From Streptomyces sp. NK15101 (GTDB lineage: Bacteria; Actinomycetota; Actinomycetes; Streptomycetales; Streptomycetaceae), in contig NZ_JAINVG010000019.1 in the NCBI RefSeq assembly GCF_020400725.1, positions 37,573 through 101,572 on the forward strand: 64,000 bases of DNA. The letters run 5' to 3'. The notes beneath the pieces are model-generated. The model saw only the letters and a program-made list of their open reading frames with translations. It was not told the DNA's origin and did no database searches. The position numbers were made by a program, and so were the translations under genes. Positions 1-7,269 of this stretch are shown piece by piece. Each line of letters starts with the position of its first letter. Within the stretch, counting starts at the first letter, position 1.

Positions 1-33
1 CCCCGGGGTTCTGGGCCCTGGAGGTTCTGTGCC

Positions 34-633
34 CTAGGGGTTCTGGGCGAGCAGCCGCTCCCGGTCCCGCCAGGCGGCTTCCCACTGGCGGGTCATCGCC
101 GGGTAGACGACGAGGTACCGGAAGGGCGCGATCAGGGCCATGTAGAAGCGGCCCATGCGGCCGTTGGGCTTGACCAGGACCGCCATGCGGAGCTCGTGGC
201 CGCCGTCGGGCGTCTCCACCCAGCCCAGGTGCATCACCCCGTGGACGGTCTTGTTCGCCAGCTCCCGGGCGCACTCGTCGTGGAGCTCGTACAGCGGGGC
301 GAACGGGCCCGGCCCCGGGACCGGGGCCGCCGTCGCCGTCAGCTCCTCCGGCATGCGCTCGCGCAGCGAGCGGACGCGCGGGCCGAGGCCGGCCTTCGGG
401 GTGTCCCAGCCGAGCAGGGCGCCCAGCTTCCAGCGCACCGCGAACAGGAACTTCGACGGCCCGGACTGCCGGGAGAGACCGGCGCCGGCCGCGATCGCCG
501 CGAGCGCGCGCGGGAAGTCGTCGGGCCCGGCGCCCGGCGTGCGGAAGGACCAGACGTCCTCGATCGTGAAATCGGGGGTGAACTCGTGGATCCGCCACGG
601 CCGGGTGGTGTGTTCGGTGACGGGGAGCTTCAT
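34..633 (-). CDS. DUF2867 family protein
   Basis: This 199-aa soluble protein has no signal peptide and no obvious membrane segment. The pattern near residues 15-45 (FTIEDVWSFRTPG, then DDFPRAL) and the C-terminal stretch LVKPNGRMGRFYMALIAPFRYLVVYP are typical of the DUF2867 family, whose function is not established. It diverges from the TetR gene at 745, and the shared 111-bp gap holds two related dyads. It is therefore probably the main target of that repressor. The ATG at 633 is the only sensible start. The assignment to DUF2867 is from pattern recall and the biochemical role is unknown. Confidence 0.8.
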   Translation of the reverse strand: MKLPVTEHTTRPWRIHEFTPDFTIEDVWSFRTPGAGPDDFPRALAAIAAGAGLSRQSGPSKFLFAVRWKLGALLGWDTPKAGLGPRVRSLRERMPEELTATAAPVPGPGPFAPLYELHDECARELANKTVHGVMHLGWVETPDGGHELRMAVLVKPNGRMGRFYMALIAPFRYLVVYPAMTRQWEAAWRDRERLLAQNP

Positions 634-655
634 GGCGCTGCCGCCTTCCCAGTTC

Positions 656-671
656 TATACGCTTGCGTATA
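656..671. promoter_or_regulatory. Candidate TetR operator 1 (TATACGC-TT-GCGTATA)
   Basis: The sequence is a perfect 7-bp inverted repeat around a 2-bp centre. It is strikingly AT-rich for this genome and lies 23 bp upstream of the DUF2867 start. Its position between a TetR gene and its divergent neighbour is the usual place for a TetR-family operator. It may overlap the promoter of the DUF2867 gene. Confidence 0.65.
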
Positions 672-699
672 ACGACGAGGTCAACCATGCCAGACCTGA

Positions 700-715
700 T
701 GTACGGAAGCGTATA
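700..715. promoter_or_regulatory. Candidate TetR operator 2
   Basis: The 16-mer TGTACGGAAGCGTATA matches the operator at 656-671 at 12 of 16 positions. It keeps the GCGTATA half-site intact. It lies 30 bp upstream of the tetR start at 745, as expected for autoregulation. Confidence 0.5.
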
Positions 716-744
716 TTCGGTCGACGAGTGAGGGAGGACACACC

Positions 745-1335
745 GTGGGCGCCCCACGCACACCCCGCGAGCGATGGGTCGAGGAAGGCCTGACCGTCCT
801 CGCCGACGGCGGCCCCGACGCCGTCCGCGTCGAAGTGCTCGCCAAACGCCTCGGCGTCACCAAGGGCGGCTTCTACGGCCACTTCGCCGACCGCGACGCG
901 CTCCTCGCCGCCATGCTCGACACCTGGGAGCGGGAAGCCGCCGACCAGGTGATCGACCGCGTCCGCCAGGACCCGGACGGCGACCCGAGGGCCCTCATCA
1001 CCCTCGCCGGCATGCTCACCTTCTCCGGCGACCGGCTCCTCCCCATCGACCTCGCCGTCCGCGACTGGGCCCGGCGCGACGAGACCGTCGCCGCCCGCCT
1101 GCGCCGCGTCGACAACCGCCGCATGGAGCTGCTCCGCGAGATGATCGGCACCTTCTGCGCCGACCCCGAGGAGGTCGAGGCCCGTTCCCTCCTCGCCTTC
1201 TGCGTGGCCATCGGCCACCACTTCCTCGCCGCCGACCACCGGGGCCGCACCCGCATCGAGGTCCTCGCCCGCGCCGGCGACCTGATCCTGGACCGGCCGA
1301 AGGAGCCGAAATCCCGTGGCCCACAGGGCGCTTGA
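745..1335 (+). CDS. TetR/AcrR family transcriptional regulator
   Basis: A 196-aa one-component repressor. The N-terminal helix-turn-helix is clear at residues 5-50: RWVEEGLTVLADGGPDAVRVEVLAKRLG followed by VTKGGFYGHFADRDALLAAML, the classic TetR recognition helix ending in YxHFxxRDxLL. The C-terminal half is the variable ligand domain, so the inducer cannot be read. The GTG start is preceded by GAGGGAGGA with good spacing. Two related dyads upstream suggest it represses itself and the divergent DUF2867 gene. The APH-like gene follows 17 bp downstream and may be co-transcribed. Confidence 0.93.
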   Translation: MGAPRTPRERWVEEGLTVLADGGPDAVRVEVLAKRLGVTKGGFYGHFADRDALLAAMLDTWEREAADQVIDRVRQDPDGDPRALITLAGMLTFSGDRLLPIDLAVRDWARRDETVAARLRRVDNRRMELLREMIGTFCADPEEVEARSLLAFCVAIGHHFLAADHRGRTRIEVLARAGDLILDRPKEPKSRGPQGA

Positions 1336-1352
1336 TCGCTAGCCTCGCGCGC

Positions 1353-2234
1353 ATGGCCACCCCCGACATCGACACCGCCCTCGTCGAGCGGCTGATCGCC
1401 GCCCAGTTCCCCGCATGGGCGGGACTTCCCGTACGGGAGGTGGACTCCGCCGGCACCGACAACGCGATGTTCCGGCTCGGCGACGAGTACGCCGTACGGC
1501 TGCCGAAGGCCGAATGGGCCGTCGGGCAGGCCGAGAAGGAGCAGGAGTGGCTGCCCCGCCTCGCGCCGCACCTGACCCTGCCCGTGCCCGCGCCCGTCGG
1601 GCGGGGAGTGCCCGGCGAGGGGTACGACCGGCCCTGGTCCGTGTTCGCCTGGCTGGACGGGACCGACGCCTACGACGAGCCGATCGCCGATCTCGCCCAC
1701 GCCGCCGTCGAGTTGGGCCGATTCGGCGTCTCCCTGCGCCGAGTCGACGCCACCGGCGGGCCCGCCTCCTGGCGGGGCGGGCCGGTCACCGACTGGGAGC
1801 AGGGCGCCATGCGCCCGGCGATCCGGGACCTCGGGGCGGACGGCACGATCGACGCCGACGCCGCCACAGAGGCCTGGGAATCGGTCCTCCGCCTCCCGCC
1901 CTGGCGGGGCGCCCCCGTCTGGACCCACGGCGACCTGCTCCCCGGCAACCTCCTGACCCGCGACGGCCGCCTGCACGCCGTCATCGACTTCGGCGGCCTC
2001 GGTACGGGCGACCCGGCCGTCGACCTCATGGCCGCCTGGTCGCTGCTCACCCCCGACACCCGACCCCTCTTCCGCGAGGCCGCCCAGGTCGACGACGCCA
2101 CCTGGGCCCGGGGGCGCGGCTGGGCCCTGTGCTGGGGCGTCGTCACCGAGCACTACTACCGGGGCAGGAACCCGGTCCTGGCGACGGTCGCCCACCGCAC
2201 GTGGACACAGGCGCTCCCCGAATACGGGACCTAG
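1353..2234 (+). CDS. Aminoglycoside phosphotransferase-family kinase
   Basis: A 293-aa APH-fold phosphotransferase. The catalytic loop is WTHGDLLPGNLL at about residues 190-200 and the metal-binding segment is IDFGGLGTGDPAVDL at about 210-225. The N-terminal NAMFRLGDEYAVRLPK carries the ATP-binding strand and lysine. Such genes are common in Streptomyces and most have unknown substrates, so resistance should not be assumed. The ATG at 1353 was chosen because it begins right after the tetR stop and matches the family N-terminus (ALVERLIAAQFPAW). The longer open frame upstream overlaps tetR in another frame and is not coding. Confidence 0.9.
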   Translation: MATPDIDTALVERLIAAQFPAWAGLPVREVDSAGTDNAMFRLGDEYAVRLPKAEWAVGQAEKEQEWLPRLAPHLTLPVPAPVGRGVPGEGYDRPWSVFAWLDGTDAYDEPIADLAHAAVELGRFGVSLRRVDATGGPASWRGGPVTDWEQGAMRPAIRDLGADGTIDADAATEAWESVLRLPPWRGAPVWTHGDLLPGNLLTRDGRLHAVIDFGGLGTGDPAVDLMAAWSLLTPDTRPLFREAAQVDDATWARGRGWALCWGVVTEHYYRGRNPVLATVAHRTWTQALPEYGT

Positions 2235-2244
2235 CCGACCCGCG

Positions 2245-2530
2245 CCCCGTTGTGGGTAGTCGTTCCGCCGGGGCGGTTCCCACCCCCGCCGTGGGCGGTC
2301 GCTCCGCCGGGGCGGTGCCCCCGCCCACCCCCGTTGTGGGCAGGCGTTCCGCCGGGGCAAGGGGGTTCCCCCTGCTCGAGCGGAGCCGAGAGCTTGGGGG
2401 AGGGTGGGCACAACGGAACGGCGCCCTTGCCGGCGCCCGAGGCTCCCGCGCCTGAACCTGCCCCGGGCTGTGCGCCGCCCACGTGGTGCGGGTCCAGGCG
2501 CGGAACGCGGAGGCGCCGCTCAGCCGGGTG
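2245..2530 (-). repeat. Dispersed composite repeat, copy A (inverted orientation)
   Basis: This fills the 371-bp space between the convergent APH and HelD-like genes. On the minus strand it reads in the same order as copies at about 11.15, 21.05 and 51.65 kb. First comes a block with CGCGTTCCGCGCCTGGACCC, next GGGCGCCGTTCCGTTGTGCC, then the core hairpin (2366-2402), and last units of about 30 bp containing CGGAACGACCGCCCACAACG. Copy A has three of these 30-bp units (2245-2274, 2284-2313, 2329-2358). No gene is credible here. The location between convergent genes and the self-complementary core suggest an RNA hairpin or terminator role, which is inference. Confidence 0.75.
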
Positions 2531-2605
2531 CGGGCCCATGCGGTGGGGGTGCCGTCCGGTCGGGGCGCGGCCGCCGATCGACCTGGTGCCGCGCCCCGAC
2601 CGTGG

Positions 2606-4675
2606 TCACAGGGATCCCAGCTGCTCCGGAACCGGCGCCGCGTGGACGACCGTCAGGCCCGACACCGCACGCGTCAGCGCCACGTACAGCCGGCGCAGGC
2701 CCGTCCGCTCGTCCGGTTCGCCGTCGACGACCGCCGCCGGCTCGTCCAGGACGACGTAGTCGTACTCCAGACCCTTCGCGAGCGAGGCCGGGACCAGCGT
2801 GAGGCGCGACTCGGCCGTCGTCTCCTCGCCGGGGGAGAGGTACGCGAGACCGGCCGCCGTCAGCGCCTCCGCGAGCGGAGCGATCCGCGCGTCCGCGGCG
2901 ATCAGGCCGATCGAACCCTCGTGCGCCAGCGCCTCCACGCAGGCCGCGACGACGTCCTCGTCGAGCGCGTCGCTGGGACGGACCTCCAGGGAGCCCGGGT
3001 TCTCCCGGACCGACTCCACCGCCGCGAGCCCCGGCGACATGTGCGGAAGGAGCCGCGAGGCGTACGCGATCACCTCGCGCGGCACGCGGAAACCGGCGGT
3101 CAGCTCCTCCACCACCGCCTCCGGCTTCCCCAGGTGCCCGAGCGCCTGCGCCCAGCTCTCCGTCGCCCACGGCGTCGTGCCCTGCGCCAGGTCGCCCAGG
3201 ACCGTCGCCGAACCGGTCGTGCAGCGGCGGCCCACCGCCCGGTACTGCATGGGGGACAGGTCCTGCGCCTCGTCCAGGACCACGTGCCCGAGCGAGTGCG
3301 TCCGCTCCACCAGGTCCTTCGCCTCGTCGATGAGGACGGCGTCCGCCGCCGACCACTTCGCCGTCTTCACGCTCCGCGCCGGCTTCGCCCAGAGCAGCAG
3401 CTTCTGCTCGTCCTCCGTGAGCAGCCCCTCGGCGTGCTCGGCGAGGAAGTCGGCGTCGCTCAGCAGCCGCAGGACCAGCTTCGCGGGCTCGACGAGCGGC
3501 CAGCACTCCTTCACGACGGCCTTCACCGCCGGGTTCCGCGCGACCGCGTTCTGCACGCGGTCGTCGGGCGCCTCGCCGGCCTCCTCCATCCGGACCAGGA
3601 CGGCGTGCGCGATGCGCTGCGGGAGGGCCTCGCGGGCGGCGCCGTACCGGATGTCGCGGTCGAGCAACTCCCTCACCATCTCCCCCAGTTCGTACGCCGG
3701 TACCCGCCAGCGCCGCGAACCGCGCACCACCATCAGGGACTCCTTCGGCAGCGTCACGTGCGAGCGGACCGCCCGCCGCAGCACCTCCGCCATCCGGGCA
3801 TCGCCCTTCACGACCGCCGTCGCCGCCTCGTCCGTGCCCCGCACCTCGACGTGCGCGACGAGGTCGTCGACCGTCGCCTGCTGGACCTCCAGCTCGCCGA
3901 GCGCGGGCAGGACCTGCTCGATGTAGTGGAGGAAGGAACGGTTCGGCCCGATGACCAGGGTGCCGGTGCGGGCGAGCCGCTCCCGGTGCGCGTAGAGGAG
4001 GTACGCGACGCGGTGCAGGCCCACGGCCGTCTTGCCGGTCCCCGGACCTCCCTGCACGCACACCGTTCCCGACAGGTCGGAGCGGACGATGCCGTCCTGC
4101 TCCGGCTGGATGGTGGCGACGATGTCGCGCATGGGGCCGACGCGAGGGCGCTCGATCTCGGCCTGGAGCAGCCGACTGGTGTGCTCGAGCTCCTCAGGGT
4201 CGGAGAGGTGCTCGTCCTCGTACGCGGTGAGCTCGCCGCCCGTGTAGCCGAAGCGGCGGCGGAGGCCGACGTCCTGCGGGTCCTTCTTCGACGCCTGGTA
4301 GTACGGCTGCGAGACCGGCGCGCGCCAGTCGATCACCATCGGGTCGCCGTCGGCGTCGTGGACGTGCCGCCGCCCGATGTAGAAGCGCTGCCCCTCCTGC
4401 GTGGTGTGCAGATAGTCGAGCCGCCCGAAGAAGAGCGGGGTGTCGGCGAGGTCGGCGAGCGCCTTGATCCGGTCCTCGATCTGCCGTCCGAGCACCAGGG
4501 AGTTGACCCAGTTCGCGGTGACGTCCTTGATGTCGAGCGCCTCGACGTCCTCGCGCATCGCGCGCAGCGCGGCGCGGGACGAGGTCAGATGGGCGCGCTC
4601 GCGCGCGAGCGGGTCGTCGAGCGCGCCGGGAGCGTCGGACGCGGCGGATGCGGACACGGACACGGACACGGACAC
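2606..4675 (-). CDS. helD: HelD/HelR-type RNA polymerase-recycling ATPase (UvrD-like)
   Basis: A 689-aa superfamily-1 helicase-like ATPase. The N-terminal region (residues 20-75) is a helical arm with DPLARERAHLTSSRAALRAMREDVEAL. It is followed by FFGRLDY and FYIGRRHVHD...PMVIDWRAPVSQPYY, a stretch characteristic of HelD proteins. Walker A (GGPGTGKTAVGLHR) lies near residue 210, Walker B (VLDEAQDLSPMQ) near 470, and motif VI (LYVALTRAVSGL) at the C-terminus. HelD proteins free stalled RNA polymerase, and the actinobacterial HelR branch also protects against rifamycins. I cannot tell which branch this is. The GTG at 4675 was chosen because GGAGG (4683-4687) sits 7 nt upstream. The first codons are a (GTGTCC)4 repeat. 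Confidence 0.9.
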   Translation of the reverse strand: MSVSVSVSASAASDAPGALDDPLARERAHLTSSRAALRAMREDVEALDIKDVTANWVNSLVLGRQIEDRIKALADLADTPLFFGRLDYLHTTQEGQRFYIGRRHVHDADGDPMVIDWRAPVSQPYYQASKKDPQDVGLRRRFGYTGGELTAYEDEHLSDPEELEHTSRLLQAEIERPRVGPMRDIVATIQPEQDGIVRSDLSGTVCVQGGPGTGKTAVGLHRVAYLLYAHRERLARTGTLVIGPNRSFLHYIEQVLPALGELEVQQATVDDLVAHVEVRGTDEAATAVVKGDARMAEVLRRAVRSHVTLPKESLMVVRGSRRWRVPAYELGEMVRELLDRDIRYGAAREALPQRIAHAVLVRMEEAGEAPDDRVQNAVARNPAVKAVVKECWPLVEPAKLVLRLLSDADFLAEHAEGLLTEDEQKLLLWAKPARSVKTAKWSAADAVLIDEAKDLVERTHSLGHVVLDEAQDLSPMQYRAVGRRCTTGSATVLGDLAQGTTPWATESWAQALGHLGKPEAVVEELTAGFRVPREVIAYASRLLPHMSPGLAAVESVRENPGSLEVRPSDALDEDVVAACVEALAHEGSIGLIAADARIAPLAEALTAAGLAYLSPGEETTAESRLTLVPASLAKGLEYDYVVLDEPAAVVDGEPDERTGLRRLYVALTRAVSGLTVVHAAPVPEQLGSL

Positions 4676-4880
4676 GGTGAAGCCTCCGGGCAGGTGGATA
4701 CGCGGACACGACAAGGTGGCCGCCGGTTTCCGACCGGGCGGCGGCGCTCCACGAACGGGAGGCGGGGAAGCGGACGAGTGTAACTCCGGGTGTCCGGCCG
4801 GGCGAATCGCTTTTCCCCCTAGGGGCCGGGGTCCGACGTGAGGGGGACCCGGATTCCGTCCCCAGACCGATGTATCCGCA

Positions 4881-5084
4881 ATGTCCGTATTCCATCATGG
4901 AGGCATGGCAGCGACGACCTTCCCCCTCGTGACCACCCTCCCCCGCCCCCACCGCCTCGCCACCGCCCTCCGCGCGATACGCGCCTTCGGCGGCGCGGCG
5001 GCCGGAGTCGTCCTTCTGGGTGACTACGGCCCGCCCGAGGCGGGGGTCAAGGACCCCCGCCCCCGCCTCGTGCGCCGCGACTAG
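4881..5084 (+). CDS. Small hypothetical protein
   Basis: A possible 67-aa protein (59 aa if started at the ATG at 4905) with a short hydrophobic stretch IRAFGGAAAGVVLLGDYG and a basic tail. The GGAGG at 4899-4903 is too close to the 4905 ATG to be convincing, and no ribosome-binding site precedes 4881. It occupies the gap between the HelD-like gene and xpb on the opposite strand, ending 13 bp before the xpb stop. I do not recognise a family. It is plausible as a small Streptomyces protein but may be non-coding. Confidence 0.4.
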   Translation: MSVFHHGGMAATTFPLVTTLPRPHRLATALRAIRAFGGAAAGVVLLGDYGPPEAGVKDPRPRLVRRD

Positions 5085-5097
5085 GACGCGAGCAGGA

Positions 5098-6738
5098 CTA
5101 GGGCGCGAGCAGCTCGTCCGCGTCCACGATCCGGTACGCGTAGCCCTGCTCCGCCAGGAACCGCTGGCGGTGGGCCGCGAAGTCCTGGTCGATCGTGTCC
5201 CGCGCGACCACCGAGTAGAAGTGCGCCTGGTGACCGTCCGCCTTCGGCCGCAGCACCCGGCCCAGGCGCTGCGCTTCCTCCTGGCGGGAGCCGAAGGTGC
5301 CCGACACCTGGATCGCGACCGTCGCCTCCGGCAGGTCGATCGAGAAGTTCGCGACCTTCGACACCACGAGCACGTTGATCTCGCCGTTGCGGAACGCGTC
5401 GAAGAGCCGCTCCCGCTCCTTGTTCGACGTCTCGCCCTTGATCACCGGCGCGTCCAGGTGCTCGCCGAGCTCGTCCAGCTGGTCGATGTACTGCCCGATG
5501 ACGAGGATCTGCTGCCCGGCGAACTTCCGCACCAGGGCCTCCGTCACCTTCCGCTTCGTCGCCGTCGTCGCGCAGAAGCGGTACTTCTCCTCCGCCTCGG
5601 CCGTCGCGTAAGCGAGCCGCTCCGAGTCGGTCAGGTTCACCCGCACCTCGACGCAGTCGGCGGGCGCGATGTACCCCTGCGCCTCGATCTCCTTCCACGG
5701 CGCGTCGAACCGCTTCGGCCCGATCAGCGAGAACACGTCGGACTCCCGGCCGTCCTCCCGCACGAGGGTCGCGGTCAGCCCGAGCCGTCGCCGCGCCTGC
5801 AGATCGGCGGTGAACTTGAAGACCGGCGCGGGCAGCAGGTGCACCTCGTCGTAGACGATGAGCCCCCAGTCCCGGGAGTCGAAGAGCTCCAGGTGCGGGT
5901 AGACGCCCTTCCGCCGGGTGGTGAGCACCTGGTACGTCGCGATGGTGACCGGCCGGATCTCCTTGCGCGCACCGCTGTACTCGCCGATCTCGTCCTCGGT
6001 CAGCGAGGTCCGCTTCACCAGCTCGTGCTTCCACTGCCGCGCGGAGACCGTGTTGGTGACGAGGATCAGCGTCGTCGCCTTCGCCTGGGCCATCGCCCCG
6101 GCCCCGACCAGCGTCTTGCCCGCCCCGCAGGGCAGCACGACGACACCGGAGCCGCCGTGCCAGAAGCCGTCGACGGCCTGCTTCTGGTACGGGCGCAGCG
6201 ACCATCCGTCCTCGGCGAGGTCGATCCGGTGCGCCTCCCCGTCCACGTACCCGGCGAGGTCCTCGGCCGGCCAGCCCAGCTTCAGCAGCGTCTGCTTGAT
6301 CTGCCCCCGCTCGGAGGGGTGCACGGCCACGGTGTCCGCGTCGATCCGCTGCCCGACCAGCGGCTGCACCTTCCTCGACCGGAGGATCTCCTCCAGGACG
6401 GGCCGGTCGGTCGTGGTCAGCACGAGCCCGTGCGTGGGGTGCTTGGAGAGCGTGAGCCGTCCGTACCGGGCCATCGTCTCGGCGATGTCGACGAGCAGCG
6501 CGTGCGGCACGGGGTACCGCGAGTACTCGACGAGCGCGTCGACGACCTGCTCGGCGTCGTGCCCGGCGGCCCGCGCGTTCCACAGCCCCAGCGGGGTCAC
6601 CCGGTAGGTGTGGATGTGCTCCGGCGCCCGCTCCAGCTCCGCGAACGGCGCGATGGCCCGACGACAGGCCTCGGCGAGCTCGTGGTCGACCTCCAGGAGC
6701 AGCGTCTTGTCGCTCTGGACGATGAGTGGCCCATTCAC
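5098..6738 (-). CDS. DNA repair helicase XPB (bacterial type)
   Basis: A 546-aa superfamily-2 helicase of the XPB/Rad25 type. The N-terminal 190 residues form the damage-recognition-like domain (LTLSKHPTHGLVLTTTDRPVLEEIL). Walker A LPCGAGKTLVGAGAM is near residue 203, the DEVH box (IVYDEVHLLPAPV) near 298, motif III GLTATLVREDG near 325, and motif VI (RQEEAQRLGRVLRP) near 491. The GTG at 6738 (VNGPLIVQSDKTLLL) matches the usual N-terminus. The upstream in-frame extension is repetitive and unconvincing. It lies about 530 bp from the helicase-C/WYL-like gene on the same strand, a partner commonly seen beside bacterial XPB. Confidence 0.92.
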   Translation of the reverse strand: MNGPLIVQSDKTLLLEVDHELAEACRRAIAPFAELERAPEHIHTYRVTPLGLWNARAAGHDAEQVVDALVEYSRYPVPHALLVDIAETMARYGRLTLSKHPTHGLVLTTTDRPVLEEILRSRKVQPLVGQRIDADTVAVHPSERGQIKQTLLKLGWPAEDLAGYVDGEAHRIDLAEDGWSLRPYQKQAVDGFWHGGSGVVVLPCGAGKTLVGAGAMAQAKATTLILVTNTVSARQWKHELVKRTSLTEDEIGEYSGARKEIRPVTIATYQVLTTRRKGVYPHLELFDSRDWGLIVYDEVHLLPAPVFKFTADLQARRRLGLTATLVREDGRESDVFSLIGPKRFDAPWKEIEAQGYIAPADCVEVRVNLTDSERLAYATAEAEEKYRFCATTATKRKVTEALVRKFAGQQILVIGQYIDQLDELGEHLDAPVIKGETSNKERERLFDAFRNGEINVLVVSKVANFSIDLPEATVAIQVSGTFGSRQEEAQRLGRVLRPKADGHQAHFYSVVARDTIDQDFAAHRQRFLAEQGYAYRIVDADELLAP

Positions 6739-6921
6739 TTGAGAATCAGGTCCTTCCCGGGCCGCTCCGGCGACGGCCAATCCTCCAGTCTGCCTGATCC
6801 GGGGCCGGTACGGGACGGTCGTCGACGCGACGCCCACCGCCGCGGCGGCGTCGGCATGAGTATCCGGCACATGCCGGATGAGTAGGCGTACGGATGGACG
6901 GGACCGGCCGGCGACGGTGGG

Positions 6922-7260
6922 ATGAGGGGCATGCCACCGATCCCCGGGGCCGGGAAGCAGTCCGTGTCCGCTTCCGACGCCGCCGCGCACGACCCCGACT
7001 GGTGGGCGGCGGTGACGACCGGGGCCCTCGGCGGGCCGCTGCTCGTGCTGCTCGTCGGGAGCGGGGCCGGTCTGCTGTCCGCGCACCCGGCCGTGATCGC
7101 CGCCTGCCTGCTGCTGCCGGTCCTGGTGGCGCTCCCCGTCTGGTTCCTCGCGCGCACCCTGCGCCGGCGGACGCTCCGGCGGGTCCTCGCGGGGCTCGCG
7201 TGCGCCGTCGGCCTCGCCTGCCCCGCGCTGGCCCGCGTCGTCGAGGGGGTGCTCCCCTGA
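6922..7260 (+). CDS. Small membrane protein, two hydrophobic segments
   Basis: A 112-aa protein with two predicted membrane helices. One is at about residues 30-53 (WWAAVTTGALGGPLLVLLVG onward) and the second at about 58-77 (VIAACLLLPVLVALPVWFLA), followed by a basic loop RTLRRRTLRRVL and a third hydrophobic patch. No enzymatic motif is visible. The start could also be the ATG at 6931 or the GTG at 6964, since none has a strong ribosome-binding site. The gene lies on the plus strand between two minus-strand helicase genes and ends 9 bp before the stop of the next one. Confidence 0.6.
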   Translation: MRGMPPIPGAGKQSVSASDAAAHDPDWWAAVTTGALGGPLLVLLVGSGAGLLSAHPAVIAACLLLPVLVALPVWFLARTLRRRTLRRVLAGLACAVGLACPALARVVEGVLP

Positions 7261-7269
7261 GGAGCGGGA

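Noticed and set aside
1353..2234. Antibiotic-resistance call for the APH-family kinase
   Set aside because: The fold is clear, but the substrate cannot be inferred and most such Streptomyces genes are not resistance genes.
2245..2358. CRISPR-like array of three 30-bp repeats
   Set aside because: The spacers are 9 and 15 bp, the repeats are imperfect, the same units occur in other repeat copies, and no cas genes are present.
873..2411. 512-codon minus-strand open frame across tetR and APH genes
   Set aside because: It is the GC-rich antisense shadow of two genes with clear motifs, has no domain and ends in the repeat.
4676..4880. Rifamycin-associated element upstream of the HelD/HelR gene
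   Set aside because: I looked for a long GC-rich inverted repeat of that kind and found only short palindromes such as CCCCTAGGGG, so rifamycin induction is not supported here.
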